Shown piece after piece: positions 17,953-26,608 of a stretch of 55,733 bases of DNA (position 1 is its first letter; each line of letters opens with the position of its first letter). The position numbers and the translations under genes were made by a program. The notes under the pieces are model-generated. The model was not told where the DNA came from and did no database searches. It saw nothing but the letters and a program-made list of their open reading frames with translations. This DNA is from Flavobacteriaceae bacterium (GTDB taxonomy: Bacteria > Bacteroidota > Bacteroidia > Flavobacteriales > Flavobacteriaceae): positions 1-55,733 of the forward strand of contig JAGSHF010000002.1 of NCBI GenBank assembly GCA_023954685.1, read 5' to 3'.

Positions 17953-19884
17953 TTAAAAGTGATAGCGTTTAAAGGCCTCAATTGCTGCATAATTTGCAAG
18001 ACCTAAATCGTTGTATTTTTCAGCTGTTAATCTATTTCTATCTTCTACTCTCACCCAAAATTCCCTAGAATCTCCGCCTTGAAACATGACCCCGTCTTTT
18101 TGAGATTGATGATAAAATATGGCGTGACGTTTTTTGAGCACTTGATCTGGACTCATTGGTACAGCCATTTCTATTTCAGAAGATTCCCATTCGTGCCATG
18201 CGCCACGATATAACCAAACCCAGCAATCACTCATGAAAGCTTCAGTTTTTAATTGATCTAAGGATGCAAAAATAGCATCTAGGCATACTTTGTGTGTGCC
18301 GTGTGGATCGGCTAAGTCACCAGCGGCATAAATTTGATGTGGTTTAATATCAGCGATAAGATTTGAAACAATGCTAATATCGTCTTGAGATAGATTGTTT
18401 TTCTTTATGGTTCCTGTTTCGTAGAATGGTAAATCTAAAAAATGAACCTGCGTATCTGGAAGTCCTAAATAACGCGTTGCTGCATGTGATTCTCCACGTC
18501 TGATTAAACCTTTAAGCTGACGGGTTTCTATGGAATCAATTTCATTATCTGTTTTCTGATTTAAGAAATCAATCACGGCATTAGCTGTTCTTGAATTTGA
18601 GCCGCTTAGTGCTTTTGTTATTTCAGCAAACTTAAGTGCTTCTTCATCTGAAACAGCAATATTACCAGAAGTTTGATAAGCAATATGAACTTCATGACCT
18701 TGTTCTACTAATCTATCAAAAGTACCACCCATTGAGATGACATCATCATCGGGATGTGGACTAAAAATAATCGCACGCTTTTTATCTGGCATTGCGCGTT
18801 CAGGACGATTACTATCATCCGCATTAGGTTTGCCACCTGGCCATCCAGTAATGGTGTGCTGTAATTTATTAAACATTTTGATGTTTAAGTCATACGCAGT
18901 GCCTTCTTCCGTAAGTAAGCCGGACATACCATTATTATTATAATCTTTATCTGTAAGTTTTAAAATTGGTTTTTTAGTTAATTCACTTAACCAAACCACA
19001 GCTTTTAATTTTAATTGACTAGTCCAAATACATGAGGTTACCAACCAAGGTGTTTTAACACGAGTAAGTTCTGCTGATGCACCTTCATCCATAATGAATG
19101 TGGTGTTATTGTGTTCCTGTAAATACGTAGCTGGAACATGTGAACTTATGTTTCCTTCAATGGTTTCTTTAATAATTTCAGCTTTATTAAGACCCCAAGC
19201 TAATAATACAATGCGTTTAGCTGCTCTAACAGTACCAATACCCATCGTAATCGCTTTTCGTGGTACATTATCAATGCCTAAAAATGCTGGTGCGGCATCA
19301 ACTCTAGTAATGTGGTCTAAAGTAATACTTCTAGTGCCAGAATTAAAATGTGAGCCAGGCTCATTAAAGCCAATATGTCCAGTTCTACCAATGCCTAATA
19401 GTTGAAAATCCAAACCACCAAGCGCTTTAATCTTAAGCTCATAATCAATGCAATATTGATAGAGATCATCACTCGAAATTTTACCGTTTGGAATATGAAT
19501 ATGCTCTGATAGAATATCTATATGGTCAAAGAGATGCTCATGCATAAAATAGAAATAACTTTGAAGATTACTCTTATCCATTGGATAATATTCATCAAGG
19601 TTAAAGGTGTGTACATTTGCAAAACTTAAGCCTTCTTCTTTGTGCATTCGTACTAATTCTTCGTAAACTTTAATGGGAGAAGAACCAGTAGCTAAACCAA
19701 GAACACAAGGTTCGTTGCGCTTATTTTTTTCTTTAATAAGGGCTGCTATTTCTTGTGCTACAAGAATGGATGCCTCTAAAGAGGATTTGAAAATGACATT
19801 ATGAATTTTTTCGAAACGTGTTTCTTCAAAAGTTCCTGCCTTTTTATATGTTATGCTTTGATTATTGATTAAGTCAGCTGTCAT
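17953..19884 (-). CDS. nagB: NagB-PIG-L fusion: glucosamine-6-P deaminase with deacetylase-like domain
   Basis: A 643-residue two-domain protein. Residues about 30-285 are glucosamine-6-phosphate deaminase (NagB): sugar-phosphate loop GLATGSSP (63-70), catalytic Asp97 in NLDEYYP, and GRTGHIGFNEP with His170 and Glu175; the Asp that precedes this His in E. coli NagB is Thr169 here. A linker (about 290-368) leads to a PIG-L/LmbE-type deacetylase domain (about 370-570) with intact metal motifs HPDD (377-380) and HGTH (528-531). NagB alone turns GlcN-6-P into Fru-6-P and ammonia. PIG-L proteins remove N-acetyl groups from GlcNAc compounds, so the fusion could do both steps of GlcNAc-6-P breakdown. 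No nagA is seen nearby. Similar fusions exist in Bacteroidetes. It is cytoplasmic and lies downstream of susD after a hairpin. Confidence 0.9.
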   Translation of the reverse strand: MTADLINNQSITYKKAGTFEETRFEKIHNVIFKSSLEASILVAQEIAALIKEKNKRNEPCVLGLATGSSPIKVYEELVRMHKEEGLSFANVHTFNLDEYYPMDKSNLQSYFYFMHEHLFDHIDILSEHIHIPNGKISSDDLYQYCIDYELKIKALGGLDFQLLGIGRTGHIGFNEPGSHFNSGTRSITLDHITRVDAAPAFLGIDNVPRKAITMGIGTVRAAKRIVLLAWGLNKAEIIKETIEGNISSHVPATYLQEHNNTTFIMDEGASAELTRVKTPWLVTSCIWTSQLKLKAVVWLSELTKKPILKLTDKDYNNNGMSGLLTEEGTAYDLNIKMFNKLQHTITGWPGGKPNADDSNRPERAMPDKKRAIIFSPHPDDDVISMGGTFDRLVEQGHEVHIAYQTSGNIAVSDEEALKFAEITKALSGSNSRTANAVIDFLNQKTDNEIDSIETRQLKGLIRRGESHAATRYLGLPDTQVHFLDLPFYETGTIKKNNLSQDDISIVSNLIADIKPHQIYAAGDLADPHGTHKVCLDAIFASLDQLKTEAFMSDCWVWLYRGAWHEWESSEIEMAVPMSPDQVLKKRHAIFYHQSQKDGVMFQGGDSREFWVRVEDRNRLTAEKYNDLGLANYAAIEAFKRYHF

Positions 19885-19913
19885 TATTGAGTGCTTTAGT
19901 ATTTTTTAGATAA

Positions 19914-19943
19914 GACAAACGGGAAAAAATAATCCCGTTTGTC
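19914..19943. repeat. Hairpin between susD and nagB
   Basis: Perfect 11-bp arms GACAAACGGGA (19914-19924) and TCCCGTTTGTC (19933-19943) with an eight-base AT loop, between SusD and NagB on the minus strand. It is not followed by a T-run in the direction of transcription, so it is more likely a partial terminator or an mRNA-processing/stabilising stem that gives different levels of susCD and the cytoplasmic enzymes. Confidence 0.6.
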
Positions 19944-19986
19944 AATTAACTAATCAAAAATTACTATTAAAATAAAACCAATTCAA

Positions 19987-21567
19987 TTAAAAGTTAGATC
20001 CACCAGTATCCCACCATAAACGTGTTGCACCATTGTCAGGACCGTTAAGTAATGAGATGGCATCTGCAACACCTGCAGCATTTGTTGATAATTCACTATC
20101 AACAAAAGGGATTCTTCTTATTTGAATGTCAGTGTCAATTACACCACCACTTTGATTGCTAACTACAGGAAAAATTTTAGGGTATCCTGTACGTCTAAAT
20201 TCACTCCAAGCTTCTTGCCCTTCAGGGAACATTGCAATCCATTTTTGAGTAATGATTTTTTCCAACTTCATTTCATTATTATCTCCCGCATTCCAAGCAA
20301 CAGTTGCTGTACTTAATGCTAAAGCATTGTTAGCAGCATTTACTGGATCAACATAATCTGAAGGTACAGAAGTATTATCCATAATGTATGCTGAAGCGCC
20401 ACTTGCTCCACGTTGATCGAAAGATGTTGTAATACCCATTTCGTAATTAGATTGAGCATCACCAGCACCAGCCCAACCTCTTAGAGCGGCTTCGGCCTTT
20501 AAAAAGTATACTTCAGAAGCTGTCATAAGTTGTACGGAAGAAGTTTTTACACCATCATTCATACCCGAAAAGCCAATATAATCTGCTTTTTGAGCAAGTT
20601 CATCAGCGTATCCAGCTTGTAATGGTAAGCCATTTCTTATCCCTTTGTAACTACCAGGATAATCTACAGCTTCATCAAAATAACTTTGCATTCTAGAATC
20701 ACCATAACCAGAAAGAATAGACTCCATAGAGGCATTCATTCTAATATCGCCCCATGAATTATCAATTACTGATAAAGGATGGCTAAGGACACTATTGACG
20801 AAGAAACTGTCTCCGTTGCTTGTCATTACACCTTGACTTAGTGCTTTTTCACCTTCTGCTTTAGCTTTTGCAGGATCCACTTTAGAAATTCTAATGGCAA
20901 GTCTTAATCGCAAAGAATTTGCCAAGGTTACCCAACTTTGAAGATTTCCGCCGTAAGATAAATCAAAAGCAGCAAAAGCGGGACTATCAATGTCAGACAT
21001 TAACCCTTCCACTGCGGTGTCCAAATCTGTAAAGAAGGCATTATAAGCTTCTTGTTGAGAGTCATAAACACCTGCCTTTTCAATAGAACCAAAATTAGTA
21101 TAAACAATTGGTCCAAAAACATCTGCCACACGGTGCATTGCTGCAACCTTTAATATTAAAGCGACACCGTTTAAAGTTGGTAATTCAGTTTCTGTTAAAT
21201 CTGTAATTGATTTAACATTATTCATGACATTATTATAAGGTACTGTCCAAATGAAATCATTCCAACCTGTTACCAAATTATAAGTGGTATTGTTTGCACC
21301 TGCCACAAATGGTCTTGGAGGTGTCATATATCCTGAATACGTATCTGCATTCAAATTTTGTTGCAGCTGGTATGACCATGCTGGAGTGTATTGATAGATA
21401 CTTTCAAAAATAGGTTTGTATTTAGACCCTACATGTTGAAAATCTACTTCTAGCTGCTCTTGCGTAATATCGCGCGGGTTATTGTTGTAATCTTCAAGAT
21501 TACTACAAGAACTACTGACTAATCCTACAATGGCTAAGCACGCTAATAATTTATTTGTATTTTTCAT
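19987..21567 (-). CDS. SusD/RagB-type nutrient-binding lipoprotein
   Basis: A 526-residue outer-membrane lipoprotein with signal peptide and lipobox Cys21 (GLVSSSC). The start of the mature chain (NLEDYNNNPRDI) and the helical TPR-like body with motifs such as VYFLKAEAALRGW and the late QKWIAMFPEGQEAWSEFRRTG segment match the SusD-like_2 family. These proteins cap the SusC channel and bind the oligosaccharide. It follows SusC with a 13-base gap. The neighbouring GH20 and NagB suggest an N-acetylglucosamine-containing ligand; that is inference from context. Confidence 0.92.
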   Translation of the reverse strand: MKNTNKLLACLAIVGLVSSSCSNLEDYNNNPRDITQEQLEVDFQHVGSKYKPIFESIYQYTPAWSYQLQQNLNADTYSGYMTPPRPFVAGANNTTYNLVTGWNDFIWTVPYNNVMNNVKSITDLTETELPTLNGVALILKVAAMHRVADVFGPIVYTNFGSIEKAGVYDSQQEAYNAFFTDLDTAVEGLMSDIDSPAFAAFDLSYGGNLQSWVTLANSLRLRLAIRISKVDPAKAKAEGEKALSQGVMTSNGDSFFVNSVLSHPLSVIDNSWGDIRMNASMESILSGYGDSRMQSYFDEAVDYPGSYKGIRNGLPLQAGYADELAQKADYIGFSGMNDGVKTSSVQLMTASEVYFLKAEAALRGWAGAGDAQSNYEMGITTSFDQRGASGASAYIMDNTSVPSDYVDPVNAANNALALSTATVAWNAGDNNEMKLEKIITQKWIAMFPEGQEAWSEFRRTGYPKIFPVVSNQSGGVIDTDIQIRRIPFVDSELSTNAAGVADAISLLNGPDNGATRLWWDTGGSNF

Positions 21568-21580
21568 GACTTAATCTTTT

Positions 21581-24500
21581 TTAGAATGTTAAATTTAAAT
21601 TTAGACCAACACTTCTTGTAGAAGGAAGACCTAAAACATCAACGCCTTGTAACGCGTTACCAGTACTTAAGGATACGTTTGGATCGTGTGGAGCATCTTT
21701 GTAAAAGAAGAATAAATTATTACCTACTAAAGAGGCTCTAATGTTATTAAAAAATGAATTTTCACCCATTGTAAAATTATAGCCTAAAGCAAATTCAGCC
21801 AATCTTACATTTGTAGCACTGTATACATATTCTCCTGTAAATCCATTTCTTCCACCAGTCTTTCCATAATAATCTTGCGCAGAAACTGTTGCTTGATTTC
21901 CATCTAAGTCTACAACTTCTACCGTACCGTTAGATGTTTTTCTTTGAGAATTGTTACTTAATCCTTCAACAATACCTTCAGTCATACTAACAGTTTCTCC
22001 TCCAAATTTTCCATCAATTAAGAAATCAAGTGAAAAACTCTTATAAGTAAATGAGTTATTCCAACCTAAAGAAAAATCCGGGTTAGCGTTTCCTACTTTG
22101 TCCAATGTTGGTACAGAATCATCATCTCTTGCTTGAATACTGCTAATAGTGCCATCAGGATTTAAATCCACAATTGGTCTTCCATTAGCATCTCTATCCA
22201 CTACTAAAGCGTAAATGTCTCCAAAAGAACCACCTTCAACTAAATAAGATCCAAAGGTATTAACCCCTGGTGCAGAAAGCGCAAAATTATCTAAAGAATT
22301 AACACCTTCAATATCGGTGTCAACTAACTTAATAACTTTATTTTTATTTGAAGCAAAGTTAATAGCAGTTCTCCATTTAAAGTTATCGTTTTCAATTGGT
22401 GTTCCAAAAATAGTAGCTTCAAATCCTTTATTAGAAATATCACCAGAGTTGATATTAGCTAAGGGACCTACACCAACCGTTGAAGAAACGGGTACAGTAA
22501 AAAACTGATCTGTAGTATTAGTTGAATAGTATCCTATTTCTATACCATAACGGTTATTGGCGAAGCGCCATTCTGTTCCAATTTCAAAAGATTTTTGTCT
22601 TTCCGGCTTCGGCGTCGTTCCAGGGAACGGATTGATAGGTTCTGCAGAACTCACACCCCCACCACCAAAAATGATAGAGCGGTTACGTGCAATTTGATCA
22701 GCGCCAAAAGCGTTACCTACTTCCGCATAAGATGCGCGCACTTTTGCAAAAGATACATTAGTTCCTAAATCGAACATTTCAGATAAAATTCCTGTAAGTC
22801 CAAAAGAAGGATAAAAGAATGAATTGTCTGATGCTGGTAATGTTGAAGACCAATCGTTTCTTGCCGTCACATCAAGAAAAAGTTTCTCTTGGTAACCTAA
22901 AGTTGCACTTGTAAAAATAGAACTGGTTCTTGTTTCATATGAGTTTTGAGTAAAACTTACTTGTGGATTTCCTTCAAAATTTTGGAAAGAGAAAACATTT
23001 GCATATTGTAAGCCTCCATTTGTACCAGAATCTGCAGTAAAACGTTCAGTTGTGTTTCTTGTAGTACTCATACCAACAACAGCAGATAATGATAAATCAT
23101 CACTAATTTTTGGCGTAATGGTAGCAATTAAATCTCCATAAAGCTGAGTGAAATCATTATTGTTTACAATATATCTACCGTTTGCAGGAGCTAATGTAAG
23201 CTCAGTGGTAGCATAAATTTTTCTTTCAAAATTCAATAAAGATTGATCGTAAGTCCCTCTTGATTGTACTGTTAACCAATCGTTGAATGTATACGCAAGA
23301 TTAACATTGGCAAGAAGTTTTTTATTAGAGTCCTCACTAGCATTTCTGTTTAAAATCCAATAAGGATTTTGCTCGATGTCTGATGTACCTCTAAACCAAC
23401 GTTGTGCCATAATATTTCTATTAGGATCATATTCTTCAAAGGTTTTGTAATCAGACAATTTTTCGGTGTCAGATTGAAAAGCATAAGCACCAACTAAAGG
23501 GTTAAAGTATAATCCTGAAACTGGTCTGTTATTTATTTTTTGCGTAGACGCATTAAAACTTGCGCTAACACTTAATTTATCGTCAAATAATTGAGCAGTT
23601 TCTCTAATGTTAAAAGTGTGCTGTGTTAAATCATTTGTAGGCAAAATCCCTGAAGCATTGGTGTTGCTATAAGAAAAGTAAGTTTGCGCATTTTTTGTGC
23701 CTCCAGAAATATTTAATGAGTTAATATTAGTCACCCCATTATCGTAAAAATCATCTACGTTACTTTGAGTCTCATCGTTAAAGTCCATCATATAAGCTGC
23801 ACTTTCAACGGTTAGATTTGTTGAAAAGTTAACAGCGAATCCGCCTTCACGTCCTTTTTTTGTTGTAATTAAAATTACACCATTTAATCCAGCACTACCA
23901 TATAATGCCGAAGCGGAAGCTCCTTTTAACACGGTCATACTTTCAATATTATCTGGATTAATCATAGACATGGCATCACCACCATCTCTGTTTCCACCAT
24001 TAATATCTCCAAAAGTATCTGAAGGTTGTCCAGCCGTTGGGTTAAGTAAAGGAATACCATCCACAACATAGAGTGGCTGGTTGTTACCAATAGAAGCATT
24101 TCCCCTTAAAGTCACTTTTACAGATCCTCCAACACCAGATGCACTTCTTGTCACTACAAGTCCAGATACTTTACCTGACAAACTGTTGATTGGGTTTGTT
24201 TGTTTTACTTTGTTCAGCTCTTTTGCATTAATATCTTGAGCCGCATAAGTTAACGAGCTTCTAGATTTTTTAATACCTAATGCTGTAACTACCACTGCAG
24301 ATAATTGTTCTGCATCTTCTTCTAATTGAACGTCAATTACATTTGAGTTATCAACTGTAATTGTAACTGTAGTCATTCCTAAGTAGGAAAAACTTAATTG
24401 GTCACCTTGAGAAGCCGTAATGGAATAATTTCCATTGAAATCTGTTTGCGTGCCACTTGTAGTACCTACTACTAAAACATTAACCCCAGGAAGAGGCATA

Positions 24501-24613
24501 TTGTCCGCTTTAGAAGTCACTGTTCCTGTTATTTCTCTCTCTTGTGCAAATGTGGATTGCAGTGAAGAAAAAAGAAGCATAACAAAGAGTGTCAATCTTA
24601 AATTTTGTTTCAT
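21581..24613 (-). CDS. SusC/RagA-type TonB-linked outer-membrane transporter
   Basis: A 1010-residue outer-membrane protein. After a signal peptide (cleavage near TFA-QE, residue 24) comes a carboxypeptidase-regulatory-like domain (about 27-105, ITGTVTSKADNMPLPGVNV), a TonB-box-like segment (VVVTALGIKK), the plug domain (about 120-255, with LYVVDGIPL and LKGASASALYGSAG) and a large barrel ending in the aromatic LNLNLTF. It imports oligosaccharide with its SusD partner, powered by TonB. It is the first gene of the leftward operon; the upstream region is shared with the LytS-type regulator gene and contains TAGTCT direct repeats. Confidence 0.94.
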   Translation of the reverse strand: MKQNLRLTLFVMLLFSSLQSTFAQEREITGTVTSKADNMPLPGVNVLVVGTTSGTQTDFNGNYSITASQGDQLSFSYLGMTTVTITVDNSNVIDVQLEEDAEQLSAVVVTALGIKKSRSSLTYAAQDINAKELNKVKQTNPINSLSGKVSGLVVTRSASGVGGSVKVTLRGNASIGNNQPLYVVDGIPLLNPTAGQPSDTFGDINGGNRDGGDAMSMINPDNIESMTVLKGASASALYGSAGLNGVILITTKKGREGGFAVNFSTNLTVESAAYMMDFNDETQSNVDDFYDNGVTNINSLNISGGTKNAQTYFSYSNTNASGILPTNDLTQHTFNIRETAQLFDDKLSVSASFNASTQKINNRPVSGLYFNPLVGAYAFQSDTEKLSDYKTFEEYDPNRNIMAQRWFRGTSDIEQNPYWILNRNASEDSNKKLLANVNLAYTFNDWLTVQSRGTYDQSLLNFERKIYATTELTLAPANGRYIVNNNDFTQLYGDLIATITPKISDDLSLSAVVGMSTTRNTTERFTADSGTNGGLQYANVFSFQNFEGNPQVSFTQNSYETRTSSIFTSATLGYQEKLFLDVTARNDWSSTLPASDNSFFYPSFGLTGILSEMFDLGTNVSFAKVRASYAEVGNAFGADQIARNRSIIFGGGGVSSAEPINPFPGTTPKPERQKSFEIGTEWRFANNRYGIEIGYYSTNTTDQFFTVPVSSTVGVGPLANINSGDISNKGFEATIFGTPIENDNFKWRTAINFASNKNKVIKLVDTDIEGVNSLDNFALSAPGVNTFGSYLVEGGSFGDIYALVVDRDANGRPIVDLNPDGTISSIQARDDDSVPTLDKVGNANPDFSLGWNNSFTYKSFSLDFLIDGKFGGETVSMTEGIVEGLSNNSQRKTSNGTVEVVDLDGNQATVSAQDYYGKTGGRNGFTGEYVYSATNVRLAEFALGYNFTMGENSFFNNIRASLVGNNLFFFYKDAPHDPNVSLSTGNALQGVDVLGLPSTRSVGLNLNLTF

Positions 24614-24624
24614 AATTGTTTGTT

Positions 24625-24644
24625 TAGTCTATTTAATATAGTCT
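24625..24644. repeat. TAGTCT direct repeat upstream of susC
   Basis: TAGTCT occurs at 24625-24630 and again at 24639-24644, 14 bases start to start, 12 bases upstream of the susC ATG. LytTR regulators bind pairs of short direct repeats, and a LytTR gene is in the divergent operon, so this is a candidate operator. The match to any known LytTR site is loose. Confidence 0.3.
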
Positions 24645-24792
24645 CAATAGTATTTATTATTAAATAAATGATGAAAAAAAATATATAAACAACAGCAATC
24701 AACTCATAGACAGCATAAATTTGTCGATAAGTGATTTTGGGAGAATAAAGAATTGATAATTTTATTGGTATTTAATTATTATATTATTAAAA

Positions 24793-25884
24793 TTGTTAGT
24801 CTTTATAAGACTTTTTCTTAATAAAACCCATAGAATTATTTCAATATTTAATAATAATATTAAGCTCACAATTCCTCTAAAATACCACATTGTATTTTGG
24901 TTAGGCTACTTTACATTTAATGTCATTAGATGGGGCAGTTATTTTGATGATTATGGGTATTCAATTAAATCTAATATTGTAGAGTTTTCAATTCATATCA
25001 TTATTGTTTATGGTAATATATTTTATTTAATTCCCAAACTCATATTAAGAAAACGCTATAAAATGTATGTCGCCTCGGTTATTTTAATCATGGCTTTAGT
25101 ATATATTGTAAGGACAGCCTTAAATTACCATTTTGTTACAACAGAAATTTATCCGGAAGCATTTTATCCTGGAAAATTCTTTAAATTCAACTATGTTCTT
25201 GAGGTCATTATTGGAGAAATCTATGTTATTACTTTTGTAACTTCAATTAAACTTATGGTAGATTGGTTTATTGAGAAAAAGCGAAATGAAAATTTGGCTA
25301 AATTACAACTCAGTACCGAGCTTAAGTTTTTAAGATCTCAAATACAGCCTCATTTCTTTTTTAATACATTAAACAATTTATACGCATTGACGTTAACGAA
25401 ATCTGATAACGCCCCGCAATTGGTAATAAAACTCTCGGAATTGATGCAATATGTTTTGTATGAGATTAACGAATCTAAAGCGAATTTGTTAGATGAAATA
25501 AATCATATTAATAACTACATAGATATTGAAAGATTGCGGTTTGCCGATAGGGTTGAATCTGAATTGAATATTACGGGTAATATTGAAGATGTAAAAGTTC
25601 CGCCTTTATTATTTCTTTCTTTTATTGAGAACTGCTTTAAACATGGGCTCAAAGAAAATGATAAGTTAAAAATTGACATGAATTTTCAACTTATAAATAA
25701 GGATTATTTAGTATTTCGATTATCTAATAATTTTAACCCAGATGTAAATCAAGATAATAATCAAGGTATTGGTATTACTAATTCCAAAAGACGCCTTAAA
25801 TTGTTATTTTTTAATGATTTTGAATTAAAAACCACCATAAAAGAAACAACGTATAATCTATTTTTAAAAATCCCCATAAGATGA
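24793..25884 (+). CDS. LytS/YehU-type sensor histidine kinase
   Basis: Up to 363 residues. Several hydrophobic segments (about 30-50, 65-82, 92-110 and 133-158) form a membrane part without an obvious periplasmic sensor domain, followed by a His_kinase domain (PF06580): LRSQIQPHFFFNTLNNL with the phosphorylated His at about 187, and a HATPase region (PPLLFLSFIENCFKHGL and NNQGIGITNSKRRL). The start is uncertain: the first in-frame candidate is TTG at 24793, there is no ATG before codon 91 (25063), and the family-like sequence begins near LTIPLKYH. It overlaps the response-regulator gene by four bases. It probably senses the state of amino-sugar uptake and controls the divergent operons. Confidence 0.85.
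   Translation: MLVFIRLFLNKTHRIISIFNNNIKLTIPLKYHIVFWLGYFTFNVIRWGSYFDDYGYSIKSNIVEFSIHIIIVYGNIFYLIPKLILRKRYKMYVASVILIMALVYIVRTALNYHFVTTEIYPEAFYPGKFFKFNYVLEVIIGEIYVITFVTSIKLMVDWFIEKKRNENLAKLQLSTELKFLRSQIQPHFFFNTLNNLYALTLTKSDNAPQLVIKLSELMQYVLYEINESKANLLDEINHINNYIDIERLRFADRVESELNITGNIEDVKVPPLLFLSFIENCFKHGLKENDKLKIDMNFQLINKDYLVFRLSNNFNPDVNQDNNQGIGITNSKRRLKLLFFNDFELKTTIKETTYNLFLKIPIR
24798..24812. promoter_or_regulatory. Palindrome at the kinase gene start
   Basis: AGTCTT-TAT-AAGACT is a perfect inverted repeat that shares AGTCT with the repeats near susC. It lies just after the only plausible (TTG) start codon of the kinase and is followed by TTTTTCTT, so it could be an operator, a small attenuator, or chance. 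Confidence 0.3.
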
Positions 25885-26603
25885 AGATTAAATGTGTTAT
25901 AATAGACGACGAGCCATTAGCAATTCAAGTGATAGAAGATCACTTGAAGAACTTTGATAATATAGATGTTTTCGGGACATTTATTAATCCTTTGAAAGCC
26001 TATGGTATTTTGGAACAAGAAAAAATTGATGTTATATTTCTAGATATCAATATGCCCCAAATGAGTGGATTTACTTTTATTGAAAACCTAAATTATAAGC
26101 CTCTTATTGTGATCACAACTGCTTATAGAGAGTATGCTGTGAAAAGTTATGAAATGAACGTGCTAGATTATTTAGTAAAGCCAATCCCTTTCAATAGGTT
26201 TTTAAAGACAATAAACAAAGTATACCAGTACATCTATAGTAATATTTCTAGTGCAGAACAAAGCTTGAATCAAGAACCTCATATTTTTTTAAAGGTAAAT
26301 AAGAAATTACTTAAGGTGAACTTAAATGACATCCTTTATATTGAAAGCCTTAAAGATTACATAAAAGTAATAACGACCATTGGAGATCTTGTGGTACATA
26401 AATCCCTATCGGCCATATCTGAAGAATTACCACAATCTAATTTTATTCGTATTCACAGATCGTATACCATATCAATCAATAAAATTGTGGCCATAGAAGG
26501 TAATACGGTGGAAATAACGGGGAGAAAAATACCAATTGGACGAAATTATTTAAAACAAACCAAAGAACGCATTCTTAACATCAGTGACGAAAACGACAAC
26601 TAA
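25881..26603 (+). CDS. LytTR-family response regulator
   Basis: A 240-residue response regulator. The receiver domain (1-about 120) has the acidic pocket IIDDEP (Asp9-Asp10), phospho-acceptor Asp55 in VIFLDINMP, and Lys in YLVKPIPF. The C-terminal LytTR DNA-binding domain (about 140-238) shows DILYIESLKDYIKVIT, the FIRIHRSYTISINKI core and the closing IPIGRNYLK. It overlaps the kinase gene by four bases (ATGA) and precedes the symporter by five, so it is cotranscribed. It most likely binds direct repeats near susC and/or its own promoter. Confidence 0.93.
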   Translation: MKIKCVIIDDEPLAIQVIEDHLKNFDNIDVFGTFINPLKAYGILEQEKIDVIFLDINMPQMSGFTFIENLNYKPLIVITTAYREYAVKSYEMNVLDYLVKPIPFNRFLKTINKVYQYIYSNISSAEQSLNQEPHIFLKVNKKLLKVNLNDILYIESLKDYIKVITTIGDLVVHKSLSAISEELPQSNFIRIHRSYTISINKIVAIEGNTVEITGRKIPIGRNYLKQTKERILNISDENDN

Positions 26604-26608
26604 CTATT

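Noticed and set aside
17953-19884. Fusion of nagB and PIG-L as an assembly artefact
   Set aside because: The frame is continuous over 643 codons with a linker and both domains intact, and the same two-domain architecture is known from other Bacteroidetes.
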